Shown: positions 50,112-59,493 of the stretch, piece after piece | Layout of the letters: every line of letters starts with the position of its first letter | How positions within the stretch are numbered: position 1 is the first letter of the stretch | Source of the DNA: Planctomycetota bacterium | Lineage (GTDB): Bacteria > Planctomycetota > SZUA-567 > H5-PLA8 | NCBI GenBank assembly: GCA_015075375.1 | Contig: JABTUM010000002.1 | Coordinates: 529,393-593,392 of the forward strand | Length of the DNA stretch: 64,000 bases | Direction: 5' to 3' | Position numbers and translations under genes: made by a program | Notes under the pieces: generated by a model | Seen by the model: only the letters and a program-made list of their open reading frames with translations | What the model was told of the DNA's origin: nothing | Databases searched by the model: none

Positions 50112-50630
50112 ATGCTCGCACCCCTGCGTTTCGCGTCCCTTTGCTTCGTGCTGTGCGCGGTCTGCGCCGCCTCGGCAGCCGAGCAGGCCAAAATTTTCGT
50201 GCAGATAGAAGGCGTGAACGGCGAGCACGCCGAAGCCGGCATGGAAGGCGCCATCCGCGCCGAGAAGCTGGAATACCGCCTGGAACGCTCGGCCTCCAAA
50301 AGCTTCGCCAGCAAGCTGGGCATCGAGAAGCGCCCCAACTCGCTCTCGTTCGTGAAAGGACTCGACCGCGCCACGCCGCAGCTCGCCAAGTGCGTCAAAG
50401 ACGGCCGCCGAGTACGCACGCTTACGATCAAAGTCTTCCAGGCGCCGCAGCCCGGCGAAGCCCTCAAGCACATCTTCACCCTGACGCTCAGCAACGCGAC
50501 GGTCACCTCGATCGACGTCTTCGCCGACGAGACCTCCGGCGGCCGGCCGCTCGAAACGGTAACCGTGGATTACGAAGAGATCGACCTGAAGAGCGAGACC
50601 AGCGGCGAGCAGGCGACGATCGGCAAGTGA
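50112..50630 (+). CDS. Hcp-like protein with signal peptide
   Basis: 172 residues from the ATG at 50112 (GAGGAGAG upstream). After a signal peptide (1-23, ending ASAAE), the rest follows the Hcp tube-protein pattern: IFVQIEGVNGEHAEAG, SLSFVKGLDRATPQLAKCV, VRTLTIKVFQA, FTLTLSNATVTSIDVFAD and LETVTVDYEEIDLKSE. Hcp normally forms hexameric rings of the type VI secretion tube and has no signal peptide. No other T6SS gene is present in this window. It probably serves as an exported ring or adhesive protein. It is followed at 18 and then 7 bases by a beta-helix and a deacetylase gene. Confidence 0.75.
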   Translation: MLAPLRFASLCFVLCAVCAASAAEQAKIFVQIEGVNGEHAEAGMEGAIRAEKLEYRLERSASKSFASKLGIEKRPNSLSFVKGLDRATPQLAKCVKDGRRVRTLTIKVFQAPQPGEALKHIFTLTLSNATVTSIDVFADETSGGRPLETVTVDYEEIDLKSETSGEQATIGK

Positions 50631-50648
50631 CGCCGGAGAGAGTGATCG

Positions 50649-51950
50649 ATGGACGAGAAAGCGGCATTGGGGTACCCGATCGGCTGGCGCGAGCGCCTTA
50701 AAGGCGGCGCGGCGGCCGATGCGCCGGCCGGGCCGATCGATCCCGAAGCGTACGAACGGATCGAGCACGGCCCGCGCGTGCGCGTAGGGCCCGACGAAGG
50801 CGATCTGCGCGGAACCGATCACCGAGCGATTCAGGCGGCGGTGGAGTACGTCGCGAAACTTGGCGGCGGCACGGTGGAACTCGCGCCCGGGCGTTACACG
50901 CTGCGTAACGCCGTGGCGCTGCGCGATCGCGTGCGCCTGCGCGGCACGCCGGGTAAAACGATCCTCGCCGCCTGCGACGGCGCCGAAAGCCCCCTCGCGC
51001 TCGACGGCGACTGCAACGAACGCCGCGTGACCCTCGCGCGCCCCGAAGCCTTCCGCGTCGGCGACGGCATCTCCGTCCAGACGCCCAAGTCCGGCGGCTT
51101 CGCGACCAGCACCGCGACCCTTGTCGCCCGCGCCGCCGACGATCCGCGCGCCTTCCTCCTCGACCGCGGCCTGTACCTCGACTACCTGGTCAAGCAGGAA
51201 GCCACGGCGCGGCTGGCCTTTCCGATCGTCGGAGCGTGGCAGGTCCGCGACGCCATCGTCGAAGGCCTGGTTCTGGATGGGAACAAGGAAAAAGCCCAGC
51301 CCCTCAACGGCTGCCGCGGCGGCGCGTACTACGCCTTCGAATCCGAACGCCTCTGGGTCCGGCAGTGCGAGTTCCTGCGCTACGCCGGCGACGGCATCAG
51401 CTTTCAGGTCTCGCAAGACGTCTGGATCGAAGACTGCCTCGCCGCCGAATGCACGCATTTGGGTCTCCATCCCGGCAGCGGAAGCCAGCGCCCGGTCGTC
51501 CGCCGCAACACCTCGCGCGCCAATGGGACCGACGGCATCTTCGTCTGCTGGCGCGTCAAGCACGGGCTCTTCGAAGCGAACACCATCGAAGCCAACGGCG
51601 GGCAGGGCGTCAGCATCGGACACAAGGACACCGACAATCTCTTCGCCGGCAACACCATCGTGAACAACGCCAAGGCCGGGGTGCTCTTCCGCGACGAGAG
51701 CGAGCCCATGGGCGCGCACCGCAACGTCTTCGAAGGCAACACGATCCTCGACAACGGGCAGCGCGAAGCCCTCGCCGCCGTCGAAATCCGCGGCGAGACG
51801 CACGACCTCGTCTTTCGCGGGAACACCATCGGGCGCGGAGCGGCCGGTGCCGGTCCCGACGCCGGCATCTGGATCGGGCCGCAAGCGCTGCGCGTCAGCA
51901 GCGAAGGCAACGTCTTCAAAGGCGTGAAGCAGGACCTGGTTAAAGGTTGA
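50649..51950 (+). CDS. Right-handed beta-helix protein
   Basis: 433 residues without a clear signal peptide. After about 50 residues, DHRAIQAAVEYVAKLGGGTVELAPGRYTLRNAV (in pieces) starts a pectate-lyase-superfamily beta-helix. Regular coils such as NTIEANGGQGVSIGHK, NTIVNNAKAGVLFRDE and NTILDNGQREALAAVEIRG run to the C-terminus, as in NosD-like carbohydrate-binding or hydrolase proteins. GGAGAG lies 8 bases before the ATG. It sits between the Hcp-like and deacetylase genes, almost certainly in one transcript. Confidence 0.8.
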   Translation: MDEKAALGYPIGWRERLKGGAAADAPAGPIDPEAYERIEHGPRVRVGPDEGDLRGTDHRAIQAAVEYVAKLGGGTVELAPGRYTLRNAVALRDRVRLRGTPGKTILAACDGAESPLALDGDCNERRVTLARPEAFRVGDGISVQTPKSGGFATSTATLVARAADDPRAFLLDRGLYLDYLVKQEATARLAFPIVGAWQVRDAIVEGLVLDGNKEKAQPLNGCRGGAYYAFESERLWVRQCEFLRYAGDGISFQVSQDVWIEDCLAAECTHLGLHPGSGSQRPVVRRNTSRANGTDGIFVCWRVKHGLFEANTIEANGGQGVSIGHKDTDNLFAGNTIVNNAKAGVLFRDESEPMGAHRNVFEGNTILDNGQREALAAVEIRGETHDLVFRGNTIGRGAAGAGPDAGIWIGPQALRVSSEGNVFKGVKQDLVKG

Positions 51951-51957
51951 ATCGAAC

Positions 51958-53322
51958 ATGCCCACCGCCGTCCTGATCAGCTTCGACACCGAGGATTTCG
52001 TCAGTCCCGCCGCCGACGACGCGCTCCTGAGGTTGGCCACGCTGCTGACTTCGAAAGGCCTGCGCGGCAGCTTCTGCATGGTCGGCGAAAAGTCGCGCGT
52101 CCTGCGCGAACGCGGGCGGCAGGATGTCCTCGCGGCCTTGCTCCCCCACGAGATCTGCTTCCACAGCCGCGATCATTCGGTGCACCCCACGCTGGCCCCG
52201 CGCTGCGACGAAGCCGGCTGGACGCGCGGGCTCGCCGAAGTCCGCGCCACCGAATTGGAAGCGATGAGCTGGGTGAAGGAGATCCACCGCCGCGACCGGC
52301 TCTTCACCGCGGTGCCGCCCGGCAGCAACGTAGCGCCGCAAACGATCTGGCTCTACCAGCGCGCCGGCATCCCCACCTACGCGGGCGGATTCTTCGGCAA
52401 CCGCGACGGGAAGCTCTACTGGTACCTCGGCAGCCTCCAAGTCCCCTACACGATCGGCGCCGACGGCGTCTTCGCCAAGCAGGAGGTCGACGAAGTCTGG
52501 AAGCGCTTCGACGCGCAGGCGGGCTGGCAGACGGCCGTGCTGTGCATCCATCCCACCTACACGTTCCATCATACCTTCTGGGATAAGGTGAACTTCGACG
52601 CCGGAACCAACCGTCCGCGCGAACGCTGGGAGCCCGCGCCCGCGCGCTCGGACGCGGAACGCGAAGCGCTCTTCGAACGCCTCAGCGCCTTCCTCGACCG
52701 CATCAAAGCCGATCCGCGCTTTGCGTTCACCGATTACGAGACGCTCTCCGCCGCCGCCGAGCGTAAGCGCGCCGCGCGCCGGCCTTCGGCCTGGCCCGCC
52801 GCCGCGTTCGCGCCGCTTGCCGAACAGCCCGACTGGATCGAGCACCGCGGCGAAGGCGGCGGCTCGCTCAGCGCGCAAGAAGCCTTGGGCGAACTGGCCG
52901 CCCGCGTGACCGGCGATCCGGCCTGGCGCGAACAGCTCGATCCGCGCCGCCTGCCCGGTCCCGTCGATACGCCTCATGCGCTCGAGCGCAACGTGACGCT
53001 CTCTCGCGCCGAGGTGCTCAAAGGATTATGGAAAGCGCAGAGCGAACTGGGCGCCGAAACCCAGGGCCTGCCCGCGGCCTGGAAGCTCAACGGTTGTTCG
53101 GGCGGTCCCGGCGCGATGCTCGCCGCGCTGGCCCAACTGGCCCAAGGGCGCGAGACGGCCACGCTGAAGGCCGGGCATCCCGAAACCTGCGCCGGTGTGA
53201 AGCGCAGCGGTCTGGACGGCTGGAAGTACGGCGCGTGGCTATACAAGCCCGGCTTCGAAGGCGCGCAGAACCTGAAGCTCGCGAAACAGATGGCGTGGAC
53301 GTTGTGCCCGGCCGAAGCCTAG
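51958..53322 (+). CDS. Polysaccharide deacetylase-like (NodB) protein
   Basis: 454 residues. The NodB-type N-terminal half starts AVLISFDTEDF (metal Asp10 region), followed by GLRGSFCMVGEKSRVL. FHSRDHSVHP supplies the His ligands (His69, His73 or His76). This resembles the SFDxED branch of deacetylases acting on polysaccharide. The C-terminal 200 residues are helical and of unknown family. AAAGG lies inside the previous gene, and the stop-to-start distance is 7 bases. It may de-N-acetylate a surface polysaccharide also bound by the beta-helix protein (inference). Confidence 0.75.
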   Translation: MPTAVLISFDTEDFVSPAADDALLRLATLLTSKGLRGSFCMVGEKSRVLRERGRQDVLAALLPHEICFHSRDHSVHPTLAPRCDEAGWTRGLAEVRATELEAMSWVKEIHRRDRLFTAVPPGSNVAPQTIWLYQRAGIPTYAGGFFGNRDGKLYWYLGSLQVPYTIGADGVFAKQEVDEVWKRFDAQAGWQTAVLCIHPTYTFHHTFWDKVNFDAGTNRPRERWEPAPARSDAEREALFERLSAFLDRIKADPRFAFTDYETLSAAAERKRAARRPSAWPAAAFAPLAEQPDWIEHRGEGGGSLSAQEALGELAARVTGDPAWREQLDPRRLPGPVDTPHALERNVTLSRAEVLKGLWKAQSELGAETQGLPAAWKLNGCSGGPGAMLAALAQLAQGRETATLKAGHPETCAGVKRSGLDGWKYGAWLYKPGFEGAQNLKLAKQMAWTLCPAEA

Positions 53323-53410
53323 CCGAGGAGCCGCGTGCGATAGCTCCACAGACCGGTTCAAAGGTCGTGCCTTTTCCCGTTGGATGTGGGAAGCTTGTAT
53401 TTTGAAGTGG

Positions 53411-53462
53411 TGCCGTTTGAAGGTTATTGAGTTCTTGCCGTTTGCCGTCTGAAGCTATCGGC
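53411..53462. repeat. Degenerate 7-bp-period array after the 53.5-kb gene
   Basis: Units with a seven-base step (TTGCCGT, TTGCCGT, CTGAAGC, TATCGGC) run up to the stop codon at 53463-53465, with a further degenerate part from 53411 (TGCCGTT, TGAAGGT, TATTGAG). Confidence 0.6.
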
Positions 53463-54725
53463 CTACTTCTTCAACCCGTTCAGCCACTTCCGCCACTTGC
53501 CCACATCGTCGCCGAAATCCTGCCCCGTGACGGCGCGCAAGGCGCTGGCCGGAGCGGATACCGTCGTGCGCACCCGCGTGATCCCCAGTTCCGGGAACTG
53601 CACCGGGAAGCTGAGCAGAATGGGGATGATCACGTTTCCGCCCTGCATCACGGTGAAGCTGTCGATCTGGCGCGTCTGGAAGTTGGTCAGTTCGGTGAGC
53701 GTCGGGCGCATCTCGCAGACGACGTAGTAGAAGAACGCCTCGTACACGCGCGGATCGTCGAGCGCCCGGAGACTGCGCACGGCCGCGTCGCGCAGCGGAG
53801 CGTTGCGGACTTCCCCGCCTTCGTCGAACGCGCCCATCAGGTGCCGGATCATCCCGCCCACCGCCGCGTCGTCCTTGCGTTCCTTGATCAGCTTCACCGC
53901 TTCGTCGCGCACGCCCGTCTCGGGATCCATCACCGCCGACCACGCCAGCGAAGGCGAAACGCGCGGACCGGCCGGCTTGACGACGCGCAGGCCCTGCAGC
54001 GCGCCCAACCGCGTCTCGGACTGCGGCATGCGCCGGAAATCGAGGCACGCCAGCAGCACATCGCCGGACTGCTCGCGGTCGCGGATCAACGCCGCCACCG
54101 CCGCTTCGCGCTTGGCCTCGTCGCCGTCGCTCGCGCCCAGCGCCGCCGCGTGTTCGACGATGCTCTTCTCGAAGGCCGTGCGCGCGGCGGCCTGCGATTC
54201 CGTTCCTTCGCCGCCGGCCGTCTCGGCAATCTCCACCGCGCCGTCGCCGGGCGAACTCGGAGCAGGAAGCTGAGCCGCCTCGTCCGCCGTCATCCAGCGT
54301 CCGTCGCGGTACACGTCGCCCGTGGCCTTGCGCGCCAGCGCGTGATCGGGATCGGCCTTCAGCGTCGCCTGCAGCGCGCCGTCGGCGAAGCTGTACAGCC
54401 GCTTGCTGCACGCCCACTTGTAGAGTTCGAACTGCCCGCGCGCGTCGTCGGCCTTGAGCTGATTCTGGCGCAGCAGGAACTCTTGCCGCGCCGCCTGATC
54501 CACCTCCACGCGCCGCACCTCCGCGCGCAGCAGCGTCACCTTGCGGATACCCGTATTCAGCGCGATCTCCGTCTGCTTCGGATCGTAATTCACCAACTCG
54601 CCTTCAAGCACCGTACCGTTCTTCAGCAACACCACGTCCGCCGCCTGAAGCGCCGCCGGCCAGCCGCTCACCGCGCTCATCCAGCAGACGGCCAGCAGCA
54701 CCCCGTGTCGTCGCTTAACAATCAT
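53463..54725 (-). CDS. Secreted protein with N-terminal small beta-domain and helical repeats
   Basis: 420 residues with a signal peptide (about 1-28). Residues 30-75 (ADVVLLKNGTVLEGELVNYDPKQTEIAL, in part) form a small beta-barrel pattern I have seen in exported proteins of PVC bacteria. A helical, HEAT-like region (about 185-340; DPETGVRDEAVKLIKER and LRDAAVRSLRALDDPRVYEAFF) follows. The end contains FDFGDD-like GQDFGDDVGKWRKWLNGLKK. No catalytic motif. Probably a protein-binding periplasmic factor; family not identified. Confidence 0.65.
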   Translation of the reverse strand: MIVKRRHGVLLAVCWMSAVSGWPAALQAADVVLLKNGTVLEGELVNYDPKQTEIALNTGIRKVTLLRAEVRRVEVDQAARQEFLLRQNQLKADDARGQFELYKWACSKRLYSFADGALQATLKADPDHALARKATGDVYRDGRWMTADEAAQLPAPSSPGDGAVEIAETAGGEGTESQAAARTAFEKSIVEHAAALGASDGDEAKREAAVAALIRDREQSGDVLLACLDFRRMPQSETRLGALQGLRVVKPAGPRVSPSLAWSAVMDPETGVRDEAVKLIKERKDDAAVGGMIRHLMGAFDEGGEVRNAPLRDAAVRSLRALDDPRVYEAFFYYVVCEMRPTLTELTNFQTRQIDSFTVMQGGNVIIPILLSFPVQFPELGITRVRTTVSAPASALRAVTGQDFGDDVGKWRKWLNGLKK

Positions 54726-54871
54726 CGCAGGAAGTCCTTATACGTCCGGCTCGGTACCGGTTTTCTTGAGGCATGGACGCTGCCTTGGGGCCATTCTTAG
54801 GACCATTCACCGAGCAGGTGCAGCAATCGTGCGCACATGCGCAACGGCCGAGCTTCCGGATTCCTTTAACC

Positions 54872-56254
54872 TTAGCCTCGACCTACGGTTGCAAGAAATC
54901 GAAGGTGCGTTTCGATGCCCCGGAAGAAGGTCGGCAAGTGCAGCTTTTCGTTCGGCGCGTGGAGGTTGTCGTCGGGCAGGCCAAACCCCAGCAGCAAGGA
55001 TTTAACCCCCAGCGCCTCCTCGATTTGCGCCACCGCCGGGATCGTACCCCCTTGGCGCATGAAGAGCGCAGGCTTGCCCCACACCGCCTTCAACGCTTCC
55101 GCCGCCGCGCGCGCTTCCCGGCTGTCGCGTTCGAGCAGCGACGGGCGCGCGTCCGCGAAGGTGAGCAACTCCCATCTTACGGTCGGCGGCGCGTGCTCCT
55201 TTAAGTAGCGCTCCAGCCCGGCTTGAATCTTCGCCGGCTCCTGGTCGGCCACCAGCCGCATCGAAACCTTGGCCATGGCCCGCGACGGGAGCACCGTCTT
55301 GCTGCCCTCGCCCGTAAAGCCGCTCAAGAGCCCGTTCACTTCCAGCGTCGGACGCGCCGACGCGCGCTCGACCGAGGTATACCCGGCCTCGCCGAACAAT
55401 TGCGGAGCGCCGGTCTGCTCCAGCCACCAGGTGTCCGGCTGCGGCAGCTTCGCCAGGTCCGCGCGTTCGGCGTCGGAGAGTTCCCGCACGTCGTCGTAGA
55501 AGCCCGGAAGCGTCACGCGCCCGTTCGCGTCTTTCATGCCGGCCAGCAGCTTCGCCAGCACCTCCGCCGGATTCTGCACCGCGCCGCCAAAGAGCCCCGA
55601 GTGCAGGTCGCGCTGTGGGCCCTGCACGCGGATCTCGAAGTACGAAAGCCCCCGCAGCGCGTACATGATCGCCGGCTGATCCGGAGCGAGGATGCCCGAG
55701 TCGCCGTTGAGGCAGAAGTCGCAACGCAGCCGTTCGCGATTTTCTTTCAAGAAGCCCGGCAGGCTGGGGGAGCCGATCTCCTCTTCGCCCTCGAGCATGT
55801 ACTTCAAGTTCACCGGCAGCCGCCCGCGATTGGTCTGGACCAGCGCCTCGACGGCCTTCAAGTGCGCGACGAGCTGACCCTTGCTGTCCGAGACGCCGCG
55901 CGCGTACAGGTTATCCCCGCGCTGCGCAGGCTCGAACGGCGGGCTGGTCCATTCGTGGAGCGGCTCGGCGGGCTGGACATCGTAATGATCGTAAAAGAGC
56001 ACCGTCGGCGCGCCGGGCCCCGCGCCCAGGTGTTCGCCGTACACCACCGGATGCCGCGCCGTGGGCAAGGCCGCGACGTTCTGGAAGCCCAGCGCGCGCA
56101 GCCGCTCCGCGCACCATTCGGCCGCGCGGCCCATATCTCCGGCACGCTCCGGATCGGTGCTCACCGAGGGAATGCGCACCAGGTCGATCAAGTCGCGCTT
56201 GAACGCCTCCGTGCGCGTGCGGGCGTACTCCAATGCGGCTTCCAGGTCGGACAT
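54872..56254 (-). CDS. M20-family metallopeptidase (dipeptidase)
   Basis: 460 residues of the M20/M25/M40 family. The metal and catalytic set is visible as YDHYDVQP (His90, Asp92), ARGVSDSKGQ (Asp123) and EGEEEIGS (Glu157 general base, Glu158 metal). The dimerisation lid spans about 195-350. It is similar to cytosolic dipeptidases that cleave small peptides. No signal peptide. It lies 18 bases downstream of the esterase gene (leftward), so the two are probably co-transcribed. Confidence 0.9.
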   Translation of the reverse strand: MSDLEAALEYARTRTEAFKRDLIDLVRIPSVSTDPERAGDMGRAAEWCAERLRALGFQNVAALPTARHPVVYGEHLGAGPGAPTVLFYDHYDVQPAEPLHEWTSPPFEPAQRGDNLYARGVSDSKGQLVAHLKAVEALVQTNRGRLPVNLKYMLEGEEEIGSPSLPGFLKENRERLRCDFCLNGDSGILAPDQPAIMYALRGLSYFEIRVQGPQRDLHSGLFGGAVQNPAEVLAKLLAGMKDANGRVTLPGFYDDVRELSDAERADLAKLPQPDTWWLEQTGAPQLFGEAGYTSVERASARPTLEVNGLLSGFTGEGSKTVLPSRAMAKVSMRLVADQEPAKIQAGLERYLKEHAPPTVRWELLTFADARPSLLERDSREARAAAEALKAVWGKPALFMRQGGTIPAVAQIEEALGVKSLLLGFGLPDDNLHAPNEKLHLPTFFRGIETHLRFLATVGRG

Positions 56255-56272
56255 GCAGGTCTCCCGTGGGGT

Positions 56273-57277
56273 TTACGCCAGCGCCTGGCTCAGCGCGGCC
56301 AGCGACGTATCGTAACGCCACTGCGTGTTGCGGTGCGTCCCGTCGTACTCTTCGTATCGATGCGCGATCCCGTGATCGGCGAACGTGCGGACAATCCGGC
56401 GGCAGCCGTACACCAGGTTCCATTCGTCGCGCGTTCCGCAATCGAGGTACAACAGCTTCAGGCTCGCGAGCGCTTCCCGGACGCGGGGCTCATCGGCCAT
56501 GAACAGCGGATCCTGCGCCTCCCACCGCGCCCAGACGTCCGGACGCAGCGCGCAAGTCTCAAGTTCGAACGGCAGGTCAAAGCCCAACGGGCTGGAAGGG
56601 TTGGGGCTGTAGCACGCCGACATCGCGGCGATGTTGATCAAATCGAAGAACGGGCTCTCGCGCGAAGGCAGCGCGGCCGGATTGGCCAGCACCTTCGCCC
56701 AATCGCCGTACTTCGCCGCCGCCCGCGCGAACTTCGGGAAGTCCGGCCGGTAGCACAGCTCGAAGCCCTTGTCGCCGCAATGGTCGCCCACGCCCGCGAA
56801 GACTTCGGGGCGCCGCATCCCCAAGCGCAGAGCGCCGTACCCCCCGCTCGATTTACCCGCCACGCCGCGATGTTCCCGCGAAGCCCGCGTGCGAAAGTGC
56901 GCGTCCACCCAGGCCACCAGTTCCAGCACGTAATCTTCGTAGCGCCCCACCGCCGAACTGTTGACGTACTGGCTCCCGCCGTAGCGCGTGAAGCAGTCAG
57001 GCAATACGAGAATCGCCGGCTTCGCCGCGCCCGATGCGATCAGGCGGTCCATCCGCGCGTGCAGCGATTCGTCCCAAGCCGGCTCATGGAGCAAATTCAC
57101 GCCGCGCCCCGTGAACCCGGCCAGCACGAAGATCACCGGATACCGTTCGTCCGAATCGTCGTAGCCCGGAGGCAGATAAAGCGGCAGCGTCCGCACGTGC
57201 GGATCGCCCAGCGGATTGCCGCGCAGCGCCACGCTATCGACCCGTTCGTAAACGATGCGAGAAGGTGAAGCGGGCAA
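56273..57277 (-). CDS. Esterase-like alpha/beta hydrolase (D-like/enterochelin type)
   Basis: 334 residues of the putative esterase (PF00756-like) group. The nucleophile is Ser143 in GKSSGGYG, the acid probably lies in CGTRDEWN, and the His is in DGTHRNTQW. The opening LPLYLPPGYDDSDERYPVIFVLAGF is typical. These enzymes act on acyl or feruloyl esters and trilactones. The substrate is unknown. TTG start at 57277 with AGGAG 6 bases upstream. A strong terminator separates it from the GH2 gene. Confidence 0.85.
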   Translation of the reverse strand: MPASPSRIVYERVDSVALRGNPLGDPHVRTLPLYLPPGYDDSDERYPVIFVLAGFTGRGVNLLHEPAWDESLHARMDRLIASGAAKPAILVLPDCFTRYGGSQYVNSSAVGRYEDYVLELVAWVDAHFRTRASREHRGVAGKSSGGYGALRLGMRRPEVFAGVGDHCGDKGFELCYRPDFPKFARAAAKYGDWAKVLANPAALPSRESPFFDLINIAAMSACYSPNPSSPLGFDLPFELETCALRPDVWARWEAQDPLFMADEPRVREALASLKLLYLDCGTRDEWNLVYGCRRIVRTFADHGIAHRYEEYDGTHRNTQWRYDTSLAALSQALA

Positions 57278-57404
57278 GGGAAACTCCTGAGCGGCGCAGC
57301 CGCCGGCCGCGGGGCAGGCCGGAGAAGCGAACGAGATCGATTATAGGCCGACGCCTGTACGCGCAACCACCGGAGCGCCCGCCGCCGCGGCCGCCCGAAG
57401 GCAA

Positions 57405-57447
57405 CAAAAAAGCGAACGGACCGCCCCATGGGACGGTCCGTTCGCCC
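57405..57447 (-). terminator. Terminator after the GH2 gene
   Basis: GCGAACGGACCG (57412-57423) pairs perfectly with CGGTCCGTTCGC (57434-57445). The A-tract at 57406-57411 is a T-tract on the minus strand, in the right place to end the leftward GH2 transcript. Confidence 0.85.
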
Positions 57448-57542
57448 TGTTGAATACGCTTTGCGCAAAGCCCTGCCTGCCGCGCGTTATAGGTACACTT
57501 GGCCGTCGCCGATATTCTTCTTTACGTGTTACCCTTGGCCTT

Positions 57543-59372
57543 CTACTTTTCTACTTCCACGCCCTTCCGCTCGATCGCCGCCGCCTGACGCTGCGCCGCG
57601 GCCACGCGAGCCAGATCGAATTTCAGGCTCCGGTCGAACCGGTATATCCCGTTCTGCTCCTGGTACACGTCCGTCAATTGCGTGTAGCAGTAGCCGAACA
57701 TATCCGGGTTATCCAGCAGCACCTTGCACAGCCCCTCGAAGCGAACGTAGAACTCCTCCAGCGTCTTCGGACGCTCGCCATAGCCCCACGACACCTCCCC
57801 CGGCTTCACGTCCGGATTCCACCAGATCCCGCCGAACTCGCTCACGAAGTACGGCTGCCCGGCGTACGCGACCGACTCCTCCTTGTCGCCGATCCGGTTC
57901 AGGTACGGCTTATGCTCCGCCAGGCCCTTCTGCCGTTCGTGGAACACCTTCGGGTCCTGCGTGTAGTCGTGGCTGTCGTAGATGTCCGCCGCAGCCACCC
58001 GGTGCGCGTAACCGCTCGTGTCCAGCACCGGGCGCGACGGATCGGCCAGCTTCGTCGCCAGATACAAGCCGCGCGTCACGTCGTCCAGGCTCGACATCCG
58101 GTCCGTCAGTTCCTCCGCCGTCTCGTTCAGCGGGCACCAGCCCACGATGCTCGGATGCGAAATATCCCGCTCCAGCACCTCCATCCACTGCGCCATCATC
58201 GCCGCGCCGGGCTGATGCCGCTGCGCGTCGATCGCGCGCTCTCCCGCGCCGCGCGGGCGCAGCAGGAAATGCCAGTCCCCGTACTCGCCCCATACCTGGT
58301 ACCCCAGCCGGTCGCAGTGGTACAGGAAGCGCTCTTCGAACACCTTCTGGTGCAAGCGCGCGCCGTTGAAGCCCGCCCGCATCGAGAGTTCGATGTCCGC
58401 GATCAAGGCCGCGTCGCTCGGAGCCGTCAGAATCCCGTCGGCGTAGTAGCCCTGGTCCAGCACCAGCCGCTGGAAGACCGGTTCCCCGTTGAGCTTCACG
58501 GCTTTCCCGTCCAGCGCCACGCTGCGCAGGCCCGCGTAGCTCTTCGCGCGGTCCACCGTCCGCCCCGACGCGTCGAGCAGCTCCAGCTCCACGTCGTACA
58601 GGAACGGATCGGCCACGCTCCACAGCCGCCGCCGCGCGTGCGGGATGCGCAGTTCCAGCGTGGGGCTCAGATCCAGATCCGCCGCCGCGCGCGCTTCGCA
58701 GACGGCGCCTTGGCCGTCCTTCAGCACCGCCCGCACCGACCAGCCCGTACGGTTCTGGCTGACCGGAAGCGTAAGGCGGAACAGATTTCCGCCGACGTCC
58801 GGCACGATCCGCGGCCGGCGCAGATGCACCTCCGCCACCGGCTCCAGCCAGACCGTCTGCCAGATCCCCGTCGTGCGCGTGTAGCAGCAGCCGTAATTTT
58901 CCGGGCGGCTCGACTGCTTCCCCTGCGGCTTCGTCTCGCGGTGATCGTCGCGCGCGCGCAGCACCACCGTCGCCTCCTGCCCCGGCGCGGCCAGTCCGCT
59001 CAGATCGAAGCTGAACGGCGTCCAGCCGCCGCGGTGCCGCCCTGCTTCTTTCCCGTTCACCCAAACGGTCGTTTCGTAATCGCAGGCCTGGAAATGCAGC
59101 AGCACGCGCTTGCCCTTCCACGCCGCCGGAATCGTGAACGTGCGACGGTACCAGACTGCGTTGAGGTGATCGGTCTCGCCGATCCCGCTCAGCTCCGATT
59201 CGGGGCAGAACGGCACGCGAATCTCGCGCTTCAGGTCGCGCTCGCGCACGCCGCGCTCCAGCCCCGAATCGCCGGGGTCCGTCTCGAACTGCCATGTGCC
59301 GTTCAAGCACAGCCATTCGTCGCGCACGAACTGCGGGCGCGGATACTCGGGGCGGGGAAGCGTCACGCTCAT
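57543..59372 (-). CDS. GH2-family glycoside hydrolase (beta-galactosidase/glucuronidase-like)
   Basis: 609 residues from the ATG at 59372, which has AGGAGA 9 bases upstream. The sugar-binding sandwich (about 15-180; YRRTFTIPAAWKGKRVLLHFQA), an immunoglobulin-like domain (about 185-290) and a TIM barrel (about 295-600) are in order. The acid/base Glu417 lies in WCPLNETAEE, the nucleophile Glu512 in YFVSEFGG. No signal peptide, so it acts on imported oligosaccharide. The AraC-type gene lies divergently 121 bases away and probably regulates it. An inverted repeat GAAAGC-TCT-GCTTTC lies in the gap. Confidence 0.9.
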   Translation of the reverse strand: MSVTLPRPEYPRPQFVRDEWLCLNGTWQFETDPGDSGLERGVRERDLKREIRVPFCPESELSGIGETDHLNAVWYRRTFTIPAAWKGKRVLLHFQACDYETTVWVNGKEAGRHRGGWTPFSFDLSGLAAPGQEATVVLRARDDHRETKPQGKQSSRPENYGCCYTRTTGIWQTVWLEPVAEVHLRRPRIVPDVGGNLFRLTLPVSQNRTGWSVRAVLKDGQGAVCEARAAADLDLSPTLELRIPHARRRLWSVADPFLYDVELELLDASGRTVDRAKSYAGLRSVALDGKAVKLNGEPVFQRLVLDQGYYADGILTAPSDAALIADIELSMRAGFNGARLHQKVFEERFLYHCDRLGYQVWGEYGDWHFLLRPRGAGERAIDAQRHQPGAAMMAQWMEVLERDISHPSIVGWCPLNETAEELTDRMSSLDDVTRGLYLATKLADPSRPVLDTSGYAHRVAAADIYDSHDYTQDPKVFHERQKGLAEHKPYLNRIGDKEESVAYAGQPYFVSEFGGIWWNPDVKPGEVSWGYGERPKTLEEFYVRFEGLCKVLLDNPDMFGYCYTQLTDVYQEQNGIYRFDRSLKFDLARVAAAQRQAAAIERKGVEVEK

Positions 59373-59429
59373 GGTCCGGTCTCTCCTGAGGAAGCGCTGC
59401 GCGCTTCGGTCCGTGCCCCGCGAACGCTC

Positions 59430-59444
59430 GAAAGCTCTGCTTTC
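59430..59444. promoter_or_regulatory. Possible operator between the GH2 and AraC genes
   Basis: GAAAGC and GCTTTC form a perfect 6-base inverted pair with TCT at the centre, between the two divergent starts. AraC proteins usually bind direct repeats, so this is a weak assignment. Confidence 0.25.
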
Positions 59445-59493
59445 CAGCCGCGAAGCATGCGTGTACCTTACCCCTCGGGAGGGTGCCTTTACC

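Noticed and set aside
50112..50630. Part of a type VI secretion locus
   Set aside because: Only the Hcp-like gene is present, it has a signal peptide, and no sheath, baseplate or ClpV gene lies nearby.
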